Shown here one piece after another: positions 33,845 through 41,971 of a DNA stretch of 46,530 nucleotides. Made by a program: the position numbers and the translations under genes. Under the pieces are notes generated by a model. It did no database searches and had not been told where the DNA came from. It saw nothing but the letters and a program-made list of their open reading frames with translations. The number at the start of each line of letters is the position of its first letter. Position 1 is the first letter of the stretch. Source of the DNA: an uncultured Clostridia bacterium (GTDB lineage: Bacteria > Bacillota > Clostridia > Oscillospirales > Acutalibacteraceae); assembly GCA_944384995.1 (NCBI GenBank), contig CALWVN010000015.1:1-46530 (forward strand), given 5' to 3'.

Positions 33845-35121
33845 TGAAACCGGAATACAAAATCGAGACCAAATGCGTACAAAGCGGTTATTCGCCCAAA
33901 AACGGCGAGCCGCGTGTGCTGCCGATCTACCAGTCCACGACCTATAAATACGATACGGGCACAGCCATGGCAAAGCTGTTTGATCTGGAGCCCGGTTATA
34001 TGTATACCCGCCTTGCCAACCCCACCAACGACGCGGTGGCGGCAAAGATCGCTTCGCTTGAAGGCGGCGTGGCGGCGGTGCTGACGGCCTCCGGGCAGTC
34101 GGCAAACTTCTTCGCCCTCATCAACATCCTCGGCGCGGGCGACCATATCGTCTCTTCTGCGACGATCTACGGCGGCACGTTCAACCTCCTGAACGTCACC
34201 ATGCGCAAGATCGGCATCGATGTGACCTTTGTCGATCCGCGCGCGGACGAAGCGACGCTCAACGCCGCATTCCGTCCGAATACCAAGGCTGTGTTCGGCG
34301 AAACGATCGCCAACCCTTCGCTGGACGTGCTGGATATTGAAAAGTTTGCCCGCGTCGCGCATGCGCACGGCGTGCCGCTGATCGTGGACAATACCTTCCC
34401 CACGCCCGTCAACTGCCGTCCGTTCGAGTTCGGCGCGGACATCGTGACCCATTCCACCACGAAATACATGGACGGCCACGCCTGCGCTTTGGGCGGTGCC
34501 GTTGTGGACAGCGGCAACTTTGATTGGGAACAGAACGACAAGTTCCCCGGCCTTACCACGCCCGACGAAAGCTACCACGGCGCGGTGTATACGCGTGACT
34601 TCGGCAAAGCGGGCTACATCACCAAGATCGTCGCCCAGCTTCTGCGCGATTACGGTTCCACACCCTCGCCGCAAAACAGCTTTTATTTGAATCTGGGGCT
34701 GGAAACGCTTGCACTGCGTGTAGAGCGCCACTGCCAAAATGCGCAGCGCGTTGCCGAGTTCTTGGAGCAGGACGAGCGCATCAGCTGGGTGAATTATCCG
34801 GGGCTTAAAAGCAGCCCGGACCGTGCGCTGGTGGAAAAATATCTTCCGCACGGTACCTGCGGCGTCATTTCATTCGGCGTCAAGGGCGGCAGAGAAGCGG
34901 CGGAAAAGTTCATGAACCGGTTGGAGCTCGCCGCCATCGTCACGCACGTTGCAGACACGCGTACCTGCGTGCTGCACCCCGCCTCGACCACGCACCGCCA
35001 GCTTTCCGATAAGGAACTGGAGGAATGCGGCGTCACGCCCGATATGATCCGCTTCTCCGTCGGTATTGAAAACGTCGAGGACATCCTTGCGGATATCGAA
35101 CAGGCACTTGCCAGTCTGTAA
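33844..35121 (+). CDS. metY: MetY-type O-acetylhomoserine/O-acetylserine sulfhydrylase (PLP)
   Basis: The protein has 425 residues. Cys/Met-metabolism marks are TKCVQSGYSPKNGEPRVLPI, YTRLANPTNDAVAAKIASLE, VDNTFPTPVNCRP, and the PLP lysine K207 in HSTTKYMDGH. It adds sulfide to O-acetylhomoserine or O-acetylserine; family members differ. No cysK is seen in the window. Since cysE, which makes O-acetylserine, is in the same T-box operon, a cysteine-synthase role is plausible here. It is the last gene before a strong terminator. Confidence 0.92.
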   Translation: MKPEYKIETKCVQSGYSPKNGEPRVLPIYQSTTYKYDTGTAMAKLFDLEPGYMYTRLANPTNDAVAAKIASLEGGVAAVLTASGQSANFFALINILGAGDHIVSSATIYGGTFNLLNVTMRKIGIDVTFVDPRADEATLNAAFRPNTKAVFGETIANPSLDVLDIEKFARVAHAHGVPLIVDNTFPTPVNCRPFEFGADIVTHSTTKYMDGHACALGGAVVDSGNFDWEQNDKFPGLTTPDESYHGAVYTRDFGKAGYITKIVAQLLRDYGSTPSPQNSFYLNLGLETLALRVERHCQNAQRVAEFLEQDERISWVNYPGLKSSPDRALVEKYLPHGTCGVISFGVKGGREAAEKFMNRLELAAIVTHVADTRTCVLHPASTTHRQLSDKELEECGVTPDMIRFSVGIENVEDILADIEQALASL

Positions 35122-35171
35122 AGTCAGTCAGCCTTACAAAAAGATAACGATCATTGATCCGTTTATTTACG

Positions 35172-35205
35172 GCAGGGACGCTATGCGTCCCTGCTTTTTG
35201 CTTTT
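35172..35205 (+). terminator. Terminator of the cysE-metY operon
   Basis: A 10-bp perfect stem (GCAGGGACGC/GCGTCCCTGC) with a TAT loop is followed by TTTTTGCTTTT, 50 bases after the metY stop. Confidence 0.9.
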
Positions 35206-35271
35206 GTACCAATAACCAAATCCCGCACACCGACGTAAAATACAGAAGAAACCGAAAAGCGGGTGACAAGG

Positions 35272-35982
35272 ATGCGGCAGAAATACAATGCGCGAACGCG
35301 GAAGTCTAAAAAAAGGCGCCGCAGATTGCGCGTCGTAGCGGCGCTTTTGGCACTGTGCGTGCTGACGGTCGCCATCTTGGTACAAATGCGTCCCGTCGTG
35401 CTACGCTATGCGCAGACGGTCGGTAAGCGGATTTTGCTCAACGCCGCCAACGAAGCGGTGGTGCAGGTGCTTTCTGATCTCGGAACCGATTACACAGACA
35501 TCGTGGAGCTTGCCACCGACGGCGAAGGGCGCGTCACAAGCCTGCAGATCGATGCCGTGACGGTCAATGTTTTAAAAAGCCGCATCTCCCTTGCCATCGC
35601 CGAGGCAGTCGCCGCACGGGAGTCTTATCAGCTGTCCATCCCGCTGGGTACGTTCCTGGGCAACGAATACACCGCGGGGTTAGGCCCGCGCATCACTTTT
35701 TCCATGCAGTTGACGGCGCACACGGTCGTCAACATCGAAAGCGCATTTGAAGAAGCGGGCTTAAATCAGGTCAAGCATCGCATCCTGCTGCAGATCGAGA
35801 GCACAGGGCGGCTGGTTTTGCGCGGCGCGACGGATGGGATCACCGTAGATTCCACGGCGCTTGTGGCGGAGACGGTCATCGTGGGTGTAACGCCCGACGC
35901 CTTTACAAATGTTATCGAAACACCGCTTTCGGACGCGGCGGGTATCATCAATGATTACGGTGCCGTCAGCGAATCACCGTAG
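35272..35982 (+). CDS. yunB: Sporulation protein YunB
   Basis: The protein has 236 residues from an ATG at 35272; GGGTGACAAGG lies before it. A GTG at 35263 is the alternative. It opens with a very basic segment (RKSKKRRRRLRVV) and one membrane segment (about residues 25-43), and has the YunB marks NAANEAVVQVLSDLGTDYTD, VTSLQIDAVTVNVLKSRISL, and SIPLGTFLGNEYTAGLGPRI. In Bacillus it is a mother-cell protein needed for sporulation. Its presence supports a spore-forming organism. It stands alone between two terminated regions. Confidence 0.9.
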   Translation: MRQKYNARTRKSKKRRRRLRVVAALLALCVLTVAILVQMRPVVLRYAQTVGKRILLNAANEAVVQVLSDLGTDYTDIVELATDGEGRVTSLQIDAVTVNVLKSRISLAIAEAVAARESYQLSIPLGTFLGNEYTAGLGPRITFSMQLTAHTVVNIESAFEEAGLNQVKHRILLQIESTGRLVLRGATDGITVDSTALVAETVIVGVTPDAFTNVIETPLSDAAGIINDYGAVSESP

Positions 35983-36094
35983 CGCGAGCTTTCGGATTCC
36001 CCAAAAAACAGTACGGAATTTTGCTGTTTCGCTCGGATTATTGATAGATTTTCGCCTCCCTACGTGCTATATTCAAGCCAAGGGAGGCGATCGT

Positions 36095-37093
36095 ATGGAA
36101 AGCAGAACAAAATTGGCTTTATCGGAATCCACCGTGCGCCGCTTGTTTGCGGCGGCGGGGATTTCGGAAATCACGGACATTGCGGCACTCGGCGCGGGGG
36201 AATTCAACGCCGTGTATGCCGCGAAAGGGAACAAACAGGCGTATGTGCTCAAGGTCGCGCCGAGCGAGAAAACGGGCGTGCTGCACTATGAGCAGGGCAT
36301 GATGCGCGCCGAGGTGTTTTGGTACAGCCAAATGCGTGCGCATACCGACATCCGCGTGCCGGAAGTGTACTATACGGATTTTTCACACAAGCTGATCCCG
36401 GCGGATTGGTTTATCATGGAGCGCCTGCCGGGCGAACAGCTCGACAAGATGAAACTGTCTGCCGGGGAAAAGGCGGCGGTGGATCGCCGGCTTGCGCAAA
36501 TGGTTGCGGCGATGCACAAAATCTCTGGTGAGCGTTTCGGCTATGTGCAAAATGAGTTGTATGCCGATTGGTATGCGGCGCTGCACGCGATGACGGAAAA
36601 CCTTTTACACGACGCGCGCGCAAAGGGGAAACGCTCCAAGCGCGGCGAACGGCTGCTGTGTTTGGAAGAAAAATACCGTACCGTCTTAAGCCGCGCCGAA
36701 TGCACGATGGTCAATTTCGATATTTGGGCGCCGAATATCCTTTGCCGCCGCACGGAAAACGGCATGGAATGTATGTGGATTGACCCCGAACGCTGCTTTT
36801 GGGGCGACCGTATCGCCGACCTTTTCTGTCTGGAGTTCGGTACGCCGCTAAAGAAAAAGACAAAGACCTTAGAAGCCTACAACGCTGCGGCAAAAACGCC
36901 GATCCGGGTCACGCGCGACGAGCAGATCCGCTATGCGCTGATGTTGGGCTACGCCGCGCTCATTATGGAGACCGAAAAGTACTATCGCTATACCCCGCGT
37001 CACTTCGGCTGGTGGCGCAATGTTGCCGCTTCCTTTTATCTGTATCAAAGCGCATTCCGTGAACTGCGCGCCATGGAACATGAAACGCGATAA
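36095..37093 (+). CDS. Aminoglycoside phosphotransferase/choline-kinase-fold protein
   Basis: The protein has 332 residues from an ATG at 36095 with GGGAGGCGATCGT upstream. The fold signs are the nucleotide-binding strand GAGEFNAVYAAKGNKQAYVL with a Lys for ATP, EQGMMRAEVFWYSQM, and WFIMERLPGEQLDKM. The catalytic loop reads NFDIWAPN at residues 207-214, with Asn in place of the first His of HxDxxxxN. The metal site is probably IDPE further on. It probably phosphorylates a small molecule; the substrate is not known. An extended -10 (TGCTATATT at 36065-36073) lies upstream. It overlaps the MATE gene. Confidence 0.8.
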   Translation: MESRTKLALSESTVRRLFAAAGISEITDIAALGAGEFNAVYAAKGNKQAYVLKVAPSEKTGVLHYEQGMMRAEVFWYSQMRAHTDIRVPEVYYTDFSHKLIPADWFIMERLPGEQLDKMKLSAGEKAAVDRRLAQMVAAMHKISGERFGYVQNELYADWYAALHAMTENLLHDARAKGKRSKRGERLLCLEEKYRTVLSRAECTMVNFDIWAPNILCRRTENGMECMWIDPERCFWGDRIADLFCLEFGTPLKKKTKTLEAYNAAAKTPIRVTRDEQIRYALMLGYAALIMETEKYYRYTPRHFGWWRNVAASFYLYQSAFRELRAMEHETR

Positions 37094-38393
37094 GGCGGCA
37101 GCGCTGCAAAGCGCGCCGATTCTGCGGCTGATGCTCACCTTTTCAGGCGGGACACTCGCCGCCCTTGTGCTGTCGGGGCTCTACACGCTGACGGACACCC
37201 TGTTTGTAAGCTACGCCGTGGGCGCTCAAGCAGTCGGCGGCGTCTCCGTCGCGTTCCCTTTTGTGATGTTCCAGTCGGCGGTCTCCACGGCTTTGGGCGG
37301 GGGCGCGGCGACGCTCGTTTCACAAAAAATGGGAAAAAACGAACCCGCCGCAGCGGGGGAGATCGCCCTAAACGCGATGCTGACCTTTTGGCTCACCGCG
37401 CTCCTTGTCACCGTGCTCGGGCTTTTGAGTCTGGATGGCTTTCTGCACTATTCCGGGCTTTCGGGAAGCCTTTATAGTTATGCGCGCGAATATTTACAGA
37501 TCATTTTGATTGGCAACCTGTTTTCCACGGGCTTTTCGTCGGTCATCCGCGCCGAGGGGAATATCCGCTACGGCGTTCTGATCTGGGTCATCCCCGTGAC
37601 GCTGAATATCCTGCTGGATTACCTTTTCCTCCTGCAATGGGGCTTCGGCGTGCGCGGCTCGGCGATCGCCACGGTGCTGGCACAGTTTGTAAGCTTTTCC
37701 ATGAGCCTGCTGTTTTTTGCGCGGTTTTCCGTTTTGCGCTTTCGCGGTGCGCGTTTGCACATAAAAACCGTACTGCGGATCTTGGCGATCGGTCTGCCCT
37801 CCCTCGTCCAGCAGTCGGGGCTGGCGCTCTCCCTTGCGGTCATGAATATGGCGCTCGGCCGCTTAGGCGGGGAAGCGGCGGTGACGGTTTACGGCTTTGT
37901 TTACAAAATCTTAGTGTTTGCCTATTATCCGTTCCTTGCGGTGACGCAGGCGTTAAGCCCTGTTGCCAGCAGCAGCTATGCCGCTGAAAAACATGACCGC
38001 GTGCGTGCGGCGACGCGCATTGCCATGGCGATGGCGGTCGGCAGCGGCATTCTTCTGTGCGCGCTGTTGTGTGTGTTTCCCGAAAGCGTCCTGCGGCTTT
38101 TGACCGATGATGGGCAGGTACTTACGGAAGGCGTACCCGCATTGCGCAAAGCGGCGCTTTCCTTACCTTTCGTGCCTGTTTCACTGGTGGCGGGGACGCT
38201 GCTGCAATCACAAGGCAGGGTAAAAGCATCCCTGTTTTTACAATCGTCGGGCAGCGTACTGTGTCTGTTCCCCGTGCTCTTGGCTTTATGGCTTGTGTGC
38301 GGGCTCGATGGCGTCTGGTACGCGCCCTTTGCCGCCGCCCTCCTTTCCGCCGTACTTACCGCTGTCTGTTTTTTGCGCTTTCGCAGGATGTGA
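37080..38393 (+). CDS. MATE-family exporter
   Basis: The protein has 437 residues with about twelve hydrophobic segments. MATE marks are LMLTFSGGTLAALVLSGLYT, DTLFVSYAVGAQAVGGVSVA, FPFVMFQSAVSTALGGGAAT, and the second-half LPSLVQQSGLALSLAVMNMA. It exchanges Na+ or H+ for a cationic drug or metabolite. The start at 37080 lies 14 bases inside the phosphotransferase gene and lacks a strong ribosome site, so translational coupling is likely. This pairing suggests one modifies and the other exports a compound, which is inference. Confidence 0.88.
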   Translation: MKRDKAAALQSAPILRLMLTFSGGTLAALVLSGLYTLTDTLFVSYAVGAQAVGGVSVAFPFVMFQSAVSTALGGGAATLVSQKMGKNEPAAAGEIALNAMLTFWLTALLVTVLGLLSLDGFLHYSGLSGSLYSYAREYLQIILIGNLFSTGFSSVIRAEGNIRYGVLIWVIPVTLNILLDYLFLLQWGFGVRGSAIATVLAQFVSFSMSLLFFARFSVLRFRGARLHIKTVLRILAIGLPSLVQQSGLALSLAVMNMALGRLGGEAAVTVYGFVYKILVFAYYPFLAVTQALSPVASSSYAAEKHDRVRAATRIAMAMAVGSGILLCALLCVFPESVLRLLTDDGQVLTEGVPALRKAALSLPFVPVSLVAGTLLQSQGRVKASLFLQSSGSVLCLFPVLLALWLVCGLDGVWYAPFAAALLSAVLTAVCFLRFRRM

Positions 38394-38420
38394 AGCTTAA
38401 GCATCCAAAAGCCAAATGAA

Positions 38421-38672
38421 ATCCGAAAGGAGCAAAATGTATCCGTGGCATTAGGCACCGGCGTGAACATCAAGCATTCGCCGTTGTGCGGTAGGAATTT
38501 CGAATACTTTTCCGAGGATCCGTATTTGTCGGGTGTGATCTCAACGGAGATCGCAGATAGCATGGTGGATATTTTGGAAGGCAAAGGCGTTGCAAAGCCC
38601 TTGCTTCGTATCCTAAAGGGCTTGACCAAAACCCTGAAAAACCTGCCGAAGCTTCTGGATACGGTATCCTAA
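38421..38672 (+). pseudogene. Fragment of a GH3 beta-glucosidase, decayed
   Basis: The frame after the MATE stop encodes [20 protein letters not shown] then [17 protein letters not shown], the GH3 motif around the substrate pocket seen in complete beta-glucosidases (about 700-900 residues). It then goes straight into a different 40-residue basic tail ([20 protein letters not shown]) and a stop, so most of the enzyme is missing. A GTG at 38445 could start a 75-residue peptide behind AAAGGAG, but it would lack the catalytic domain. It is best read as a gene relic with an internal deletion. Confidence 0.7.
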
Positions 38673-38683
38673 AAAGGAATAAT

Positions 38684-38719
38684 ACAAAAAAGGAGGCGCA
38701 CCGCGCGGTGCGCCTCCTT
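38684..38719 (-). terminator. Terminator of the DUF4352 gene
   Basis: A 14-bp perfect stem (AAGGAGGCGCACCG/CGGTGCGCCTCCTT) with a CG loop is followed on the minus strand by TTTTTTG. It is near the GH3 fragment and may work both ways. Confidence 0.85.
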
Positions 38720-38736
38720 CTATATATTCAACTTGG

Positions 38737-39258
38737 TTACGCCACAACGAAAATCGCCTTGTTGCCGGACCAGAAGTCCGTTTCGTATTCGACCTCAATG
38801 CTTCGCGCGCCCTCGGGCACTTCAAAGCATACGCTGCCGCTTGCCTTCCTTCCGGGGGAAAGCGTCGCGGAAAGGTCATCATCCTCACCGTAATAGGCTT
38901 CTACAGCCACGTCATCCGCATAGCAGTCAAAGTCCCAAGAGGAAACAAAGTGATCAACATCTCCCACGTTTTCCACGTCAAAGGTAAGCCGAATATACTT
39001 GTTACCGTCCGCAGGCGCTAAATATTCGTTGTAGCCGGTGAAATTTACGTCGCATGCCGTATAGGTGATCTTCAAGTCCCCTGCGTTCAGCGTGTCGCCG
39101 ACATTGGCGGTCAAATTCGTCTGCGCTTCGGCGGCGTCTGCGGCGGCTGTCGAGTCGCCGCTGGAAACGGTTGCTTCATCCTCCCCGCTGCCGAGCGCGA
39201 ACAGCACGAACACGCCGCAGCACAGCACGGCGCACAAAACGGAAATTACCTTTTTCAT
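38737..39258 (-). CDS. DUF4352 domain secreted protein
   Basis: The protein has 173 residues from an ATG at 39258 behind GGAGGATTATTT; a longer frame to 39339 is rejected. It has a hydrophobic start (ISVLCAVLCCGVFVLFALGS) that acts as a signal or anchor, an Ala/Asp/Glu-rich linker (about residues 24-45), and a DUF4352 immunoglobulin-like domain: VGDTLNAGDLKITYTACDVN, ADGNKYIRLTFDVENVGDVD, and ATLSPGRKASGSVCFEVPEG. Its function is unknown. It overlaps the VanZ-like gene in an ATGA, so the two are coupled. Confidence 0.82.
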   Translation of the reverse strand: MKKVISVLCAVLCCGVFVLFALGSGEDEATVSSGDSTAAADAAEAQTNLTANVGDTLNAGDLKITYTACDVNFTGYNEYLAPADGNKYIRLTFDVENVGDVDHFVSSWDFDCYADDVAVEAYYGEDDDLSATLSPGRKASGSVCFEVPEGARSIEVEYETDFWSGNKAIFVVA

Positions 39259-39701
39259 AAATAATCCTCCTTCTTTTGTACCCAACATCCGAAAGCCACC
39301 GCAAGCAATGCCCCGAAGCCTTCCGCAGCCATGTCCCACAGGTCAAAGGTGCCGTGTACGAGTCCTGCTTTTTGCAAAAGCTCAAACACGACGCCGACTG
39401 ACACCGTTCCCCAAAAGGCAAACGGCGCGCGGCGGCGAAACGCACCAAGCACGGCGAACAGCATGAGCCCCAGCGCCAATCCCCAAAAAAAGTCGCCGAG
39501 CCAATTTGCCGCTATGAAGGCGAGCAAATTGTTTTTGGGGAGTGCCTGCGGCACAGTGCCGAACACACGCCGCAGTAAGGTGTGGAGATATGTGTCCCGG
39601 CGGAAAAGCAGATATGTCACGGCGCCGCAGACAAGCGCCGCGACGCTTGCCGCAAAGCAAAACGCCGAACACCGTGCAGACTTTGTGAACCTTTGTCGCA
39701 T
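39255..39701 (-). CDS. VanZ-like membrane protein
   Basis: The protein has 148 residues and four hydrophobic segments. VanZ-like features are LLRRVFGTVPQALPKNNLLA, NWLGDFFWGLALGLMLFAVL, and the C-terminal VFELLQKAGLVHGTFDLWDM. The family is named for a teicoplanin-resistance protein, but most members are of unknown use, so no resistance role is claimed. CGAGGCAAAGT precedes the ATG. It has a good promoter and overlaps DUF4352. Confidence 0.75.
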   Translation of the reverse strand: MRQRFTKSARCSAFCFAASVAALVCGAVTYLLFRRDTYLHTLLRRVFGTVPQALPKNNLLAFIAANWLGDFFWGLALGLMLFAVLGAFRRRAPFAFWGTVSVGVVFELLQKAGLVHGTFDLWDMAAEGFGALLAVAFGCWVQKKEDYL

Positions 39702-39746
39702 ACTTTGCCTCGGTATTGCATGCTGCTTTCGGATTTGTGTAATTCA

Positions 39747-39775
39747 AGAATACCGCATTTTGCAGTAAAAGTCAA
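39747..39775 (-). promoter_or_regulatory. Sigma-A promoter of the VanZ-DUF4352 pair
   Basis: On the minus strand TTGACT and TATTCT are separated by exactly 17 bases. It lies within an inverted repeat shared with the divergent XRE gene. Confidence 0.75.
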
Positions 39776-39787
39776 TACCGCAAAATG
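39756..39787. promoter_or_regulatory. Inverted-repeat operator between VanZ-like and XRE genes
   Basis: CATTTTGC (39756-39763) and GCAAAATG (39780-39787) form a perfect 8-bp inverted repeat with a 16-base centre. It covers the -35 of the minus-strand promoter and lies just before a TATAAT (39796-39801) for the plus-strand XRE gene. A dimeric XRE regulator could bind here and control both genes. Confidence 0.5.
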
Positions 39788-39816
39788 TTGTAACATATAA
39801 TAAACCCGGTGATAGT

Positions 39817-40017
39817 ATGTATCAGCGGATTCGCGACCTGCGTGAGGATCACGATCTCACGCAGCGGGAAATGGCACAGATCCTGCACTGTTCCCAGCAG
39901 GTATACAGCAATTATGAGCTCGGGCAGCGCGATATCCCGACTGCGGTGCTCATCGCGCTTGCGAAATATTACAAAACGACGACCGATTATATCCTCGGCT
40001 TGAGCGACACGCCGTAA
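39817..40017 (+). CDS. XRE/Cro-type HTH regulator
   Basis: The protein has 66 residues. It is one Cro/C1-type helix-turn-helix: YQRIRDLREDHDLTQREMAQ, then ILHCSQQVYSNYELGQRDIP and YKTTTDYILGLSD. It starts at an ATG with GGTGATAGT before it and a TATAAT 16 bases further up. The divergent partner, the inverted repeat and the short distance suggest it controls itself and the VanZ-like/DUF4352 pair. Confidence 0.9.
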   Translation: MYQRIRDLREDHDLTQREMAQILHCSQQVYSNYELGQRDIPTAVLIALAKYYKTTTDYILGLSDTP

Positions 40018-40022
40018 AACAA

Positions 40023-40057
40023 AAAAGGGCGGACGGAAAGTAATCCTTTCCGTCCGC
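40023..40057 (-). terminator. Terminator between XRE and AlkD-like genes
   Basis: A 12-bp perfect stem (GCGGACGGAAAG/CTTTCCGTCCGC) with a 5-base loop is followed on the minus strand by CCTTTTTTG, and on the plus strand by TTGTTTG. It likely ends both convergent genes. Confidence 0.8.
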
Positions 40058-40077
40058 TTGTTTGTGATATATGTACC

Positions 40078-40737
40078 TTATACCCGCAGTGTTTTTACGT
40101 ATTGCTTCGTCTCTTTGTCTACCCGCAGGCTGTCGCGGATCTTGCCGATCGTCATATTCTGCACCTCGCGTGAAAGAAGCCTGCTCTCCAAAATAGGCAT
40201 TACGCGATCCCGATACCGCACGAATGCGACCGACAGTGCCCAGGCAACTGCCATGTTGACATAATAAAAATCGCTTTGCAGGCTCTGCAAATACGCCAGC
40301 ACCATGTCGATGTAGTCATCCGTAAGATAATAATCCATCAGCACGACCACGGCAAAGCGCAGCTCGTATTCCTTTTGCGAGCGCATATAGGCTTGCAGGT
40401 AGTCTAAAAATGCCTTGCGAGACTTTTCGATGAATTTCATAGAAGCTATTGTGCAGTCGCAGACCGCCCAGTTATCGATCCGCGGGATGAATTCATCCAA
40501 AAGCGTAAGTCGGGTTTCAAAATCGAGCTTTTTGTACCCGATGTAAAACCCGTGCAGCATGACTTCTTCGTAATAGTCCCAAGCAAAATCATCATCGTCG
40601 AGTTTTTTCCCAAGCTTTCTAAGCTGCGGGATGCGCACCCCGAGGATGCGGCTTTCATCATACCCCGGCACCAGCTTTTTATGAAAGTCTTTGTACTGTG
40701 CGTCTGCGAGCGCAAACAGTTCCTTGCGTACATCCAT
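40078..40737 (-). CDS. AlkD-like DNA alkylation repair protein
   Basis: The protein has 219 residues from an ATG at 40737 with GGAGG 11 bases before it. It shows the HEAT-like AlkD family marks: ILGVRIPQLRKLGKKLDDDD, IPRIDNWAVCDCTIASMKFI with conserved Trp/Asp, and ELRFAVVVLMDYYLTDDYID. AlkD enzymes excise N3- and N7-alkylated bases without base flipping; catalytic details vary within the family. It lies seven bases after the glycosyltransferase and is probably co-transcribed with it. Confidence 0.85.
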   Translation of the reverse strand: MDVRKELFALADAQYKDFHKKLVPGYDESRILGVRIPQLRKLGKKLDDDDFAWDYYEEVMLHGFYIGYKKLDFETRLTLLDEFIPRIDNWAVCDCTIASMKFIEKSRKAFLDYLQAYMRSQKEYELRFAVVVLMDYYLTDDYIDMVLAYLQSLQSDFYYVNMAVAWALSVAFVRYRDRVMPILESRLLSREVQNMTIGKIRDSLRVDKETKQYVKTLRV

Positions 40738-40744
40738 GCCGGTT

Positions 40745-41692
40745 TTATCCTCCTTGTTGATTTGTAACAGCGCCTTGTGTCGAAGCAATGCGTACTGCCG
40801 CCGCCATCCCGCCGTCTCCGTAAGACGGGGCGTTCAGAAAGTCCTCCGATGCTTTGCTGCATGTCCCGCTTGCAGCTATTGCGTGCAGGATCTCGTTTTC
40901 CCAGCCGCGCAGCCTTGCAGCGGAGGTGGCTTCCATTTGTAAAAGTACCTGTATCATGTGTGCGCGGTAGGCGGCGCTGTGCTTTTCCATGATATAACGC
41001 ATAAGCTCGAGCCGCCCGTTCATGCTTTTTATATTGGAGGAGGCGGGCGCTGTGCGGTACCGCAGCAGCGGCTGCCGAACAATGCCAATCCCGGCTTTCG
41101 GGTCGGTTTCCAACAGGCTTAAAAAGAAATCCCAATCTTCAAAGCCCGTTCGCATGGCTTCGTCATACCCGCCGCATTGTTCCCATGCATTGCGGCGGAG
41201 GATATGCGTTGCAGGACAGCCGTTTCGCGGCAGAAACGCGGCAATGTCCCCGCCGCACGGACATACCGTTGCCGTAAGCACGCCGAAGGTGCGCATCCAT
41301 GAAGACGCCGCAACCATTGCCGCATCTTCGCGCAGCAGACGGCTTATCTGTTCGATATACGCGGGCTCGAGCATATCGTCGCCGTCCAACACCAAGACCA
41401 GCGGGGCTTGTGTATGCTGAATACCGACGTTCCTTGCAGATGAAACGCCGCCGTTCGCCTGTTTGATCACCGTTAGGGGGACCGGTGCGTTTGTGTCCGA
41501 TGCAATTTGATCCAAGATGTCTAAGGAGTTTTCATCCGTCGAACCGTCATCTACAAGGATGATCTTTGCGGGAAGCAGGGTTTGGCAGAACAGGGAACGA
41601 ACCGCTTCAAAAAGCATAGTGCCTTGATTGAAGCTTGTAACGACCGCTTCCACATCGTTCGCAATGCAGCGATTCTCATAGTTTGCGTTCAC
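40745..41692 (-). CDS. GT2-family glycosyltransferase
   Basis: The protein has 315 residues from a GTG at 41692 with GGGGAGG six bases before it. A longer frame to 41872 has no site and is rejected. GT-A marks are EAVVTSFNQGTMLFEAVRSL, the DDGSTDEN donor loop, ANGGVSSARNVGIQHT and the DxD-like LDGDDM. No membrane segment is seen, so it is cytosolic or peripheral. It could act in cell-surface glycan formation; acceptor and sugar cannot be told. It precedes alkD. Confidence 0.85.
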   Translation of the reverse strand: MNANYENRCIANDVEAVVTSFNQGTMLFEAVRSLFCQTLLPAKIILVDDGSTDENSLDILDQIASDTNAPVPLTVIKQANGGVSSARNVGIQHTQAPLVLVLDGDDMLEPAYIEQISRLLREDAAMVAASSWMRTFGVLTATVCPCGGDIAAFLPRNGCPATHILRRNAWEQCGGYDEAMRTGFEDWDFFLSLLETDPKAGIGIVRQPLLRYRTAPASSNIKSMNGRLELMRYIMEKHSAAYRAHMIQVLLQMEATSAARLRGWENEILHAIAASGTCSKASEDFLNAPSYGDGGMAAAVRIASTQGAVTNQQGG

Positions 41693-41925
41693 AAAATTCC
41701 TCCCCAAAATTATATATCGCTGTTTTATTAAAGCGTTCGTGAGGCAAAGAACAGAAAGCTTTGTTGGCTGTGCCGCAATAAGAAAATGGTATGGCTTTGC
41801 GGTTTGGTTTGATTGCGGACACAGCCGAAGCTTTTCCATCTGCATTATAGCAAAGCCCTGCACGCCGCGCAAGATATTACGGAAAAGCGTGCAGCGAAAA
41901 AAGTCGGGAAAATATAAATTTTTGC

Positions 41926-41954
41926 TTGACGAAACGGGTTTTGTATGCTATGAT
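41926..41954 (+). promoter_or_regulatory. Sigma-A promoter of the tRNA pair
   Basis: TTGACG and TATGAT are separated by exactly 17 bases, with TG one base before the -10. It lies 17 bases before tRNA-Thr. The 41693-41925 stretch otherwise holds nothing I can name. Confidence 0.8.
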
Positions 41955-41971
41955 ATTCGAGCGTTGAAAAT

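Noticed and set aside
32783-34105. Minus-strand frame of 440 residues opposite apgM and metY
   Set aside because: It is a shadow of two strong plus-strand genes. The protein is His/Arg-rich and unlike any family.
36095-37093. Antibiotic-resistance aminoglycoside phosphotransferase
   Set aside because: Only the fold is supported. The catalytic loop differs and no resistance-gene neighbours are present.
39255-39701. VanZ as teicoplanin-resistance gene
   Set aside because: VanZ-like proteins are widespread with unknown roles, and no van gene cluster is present.
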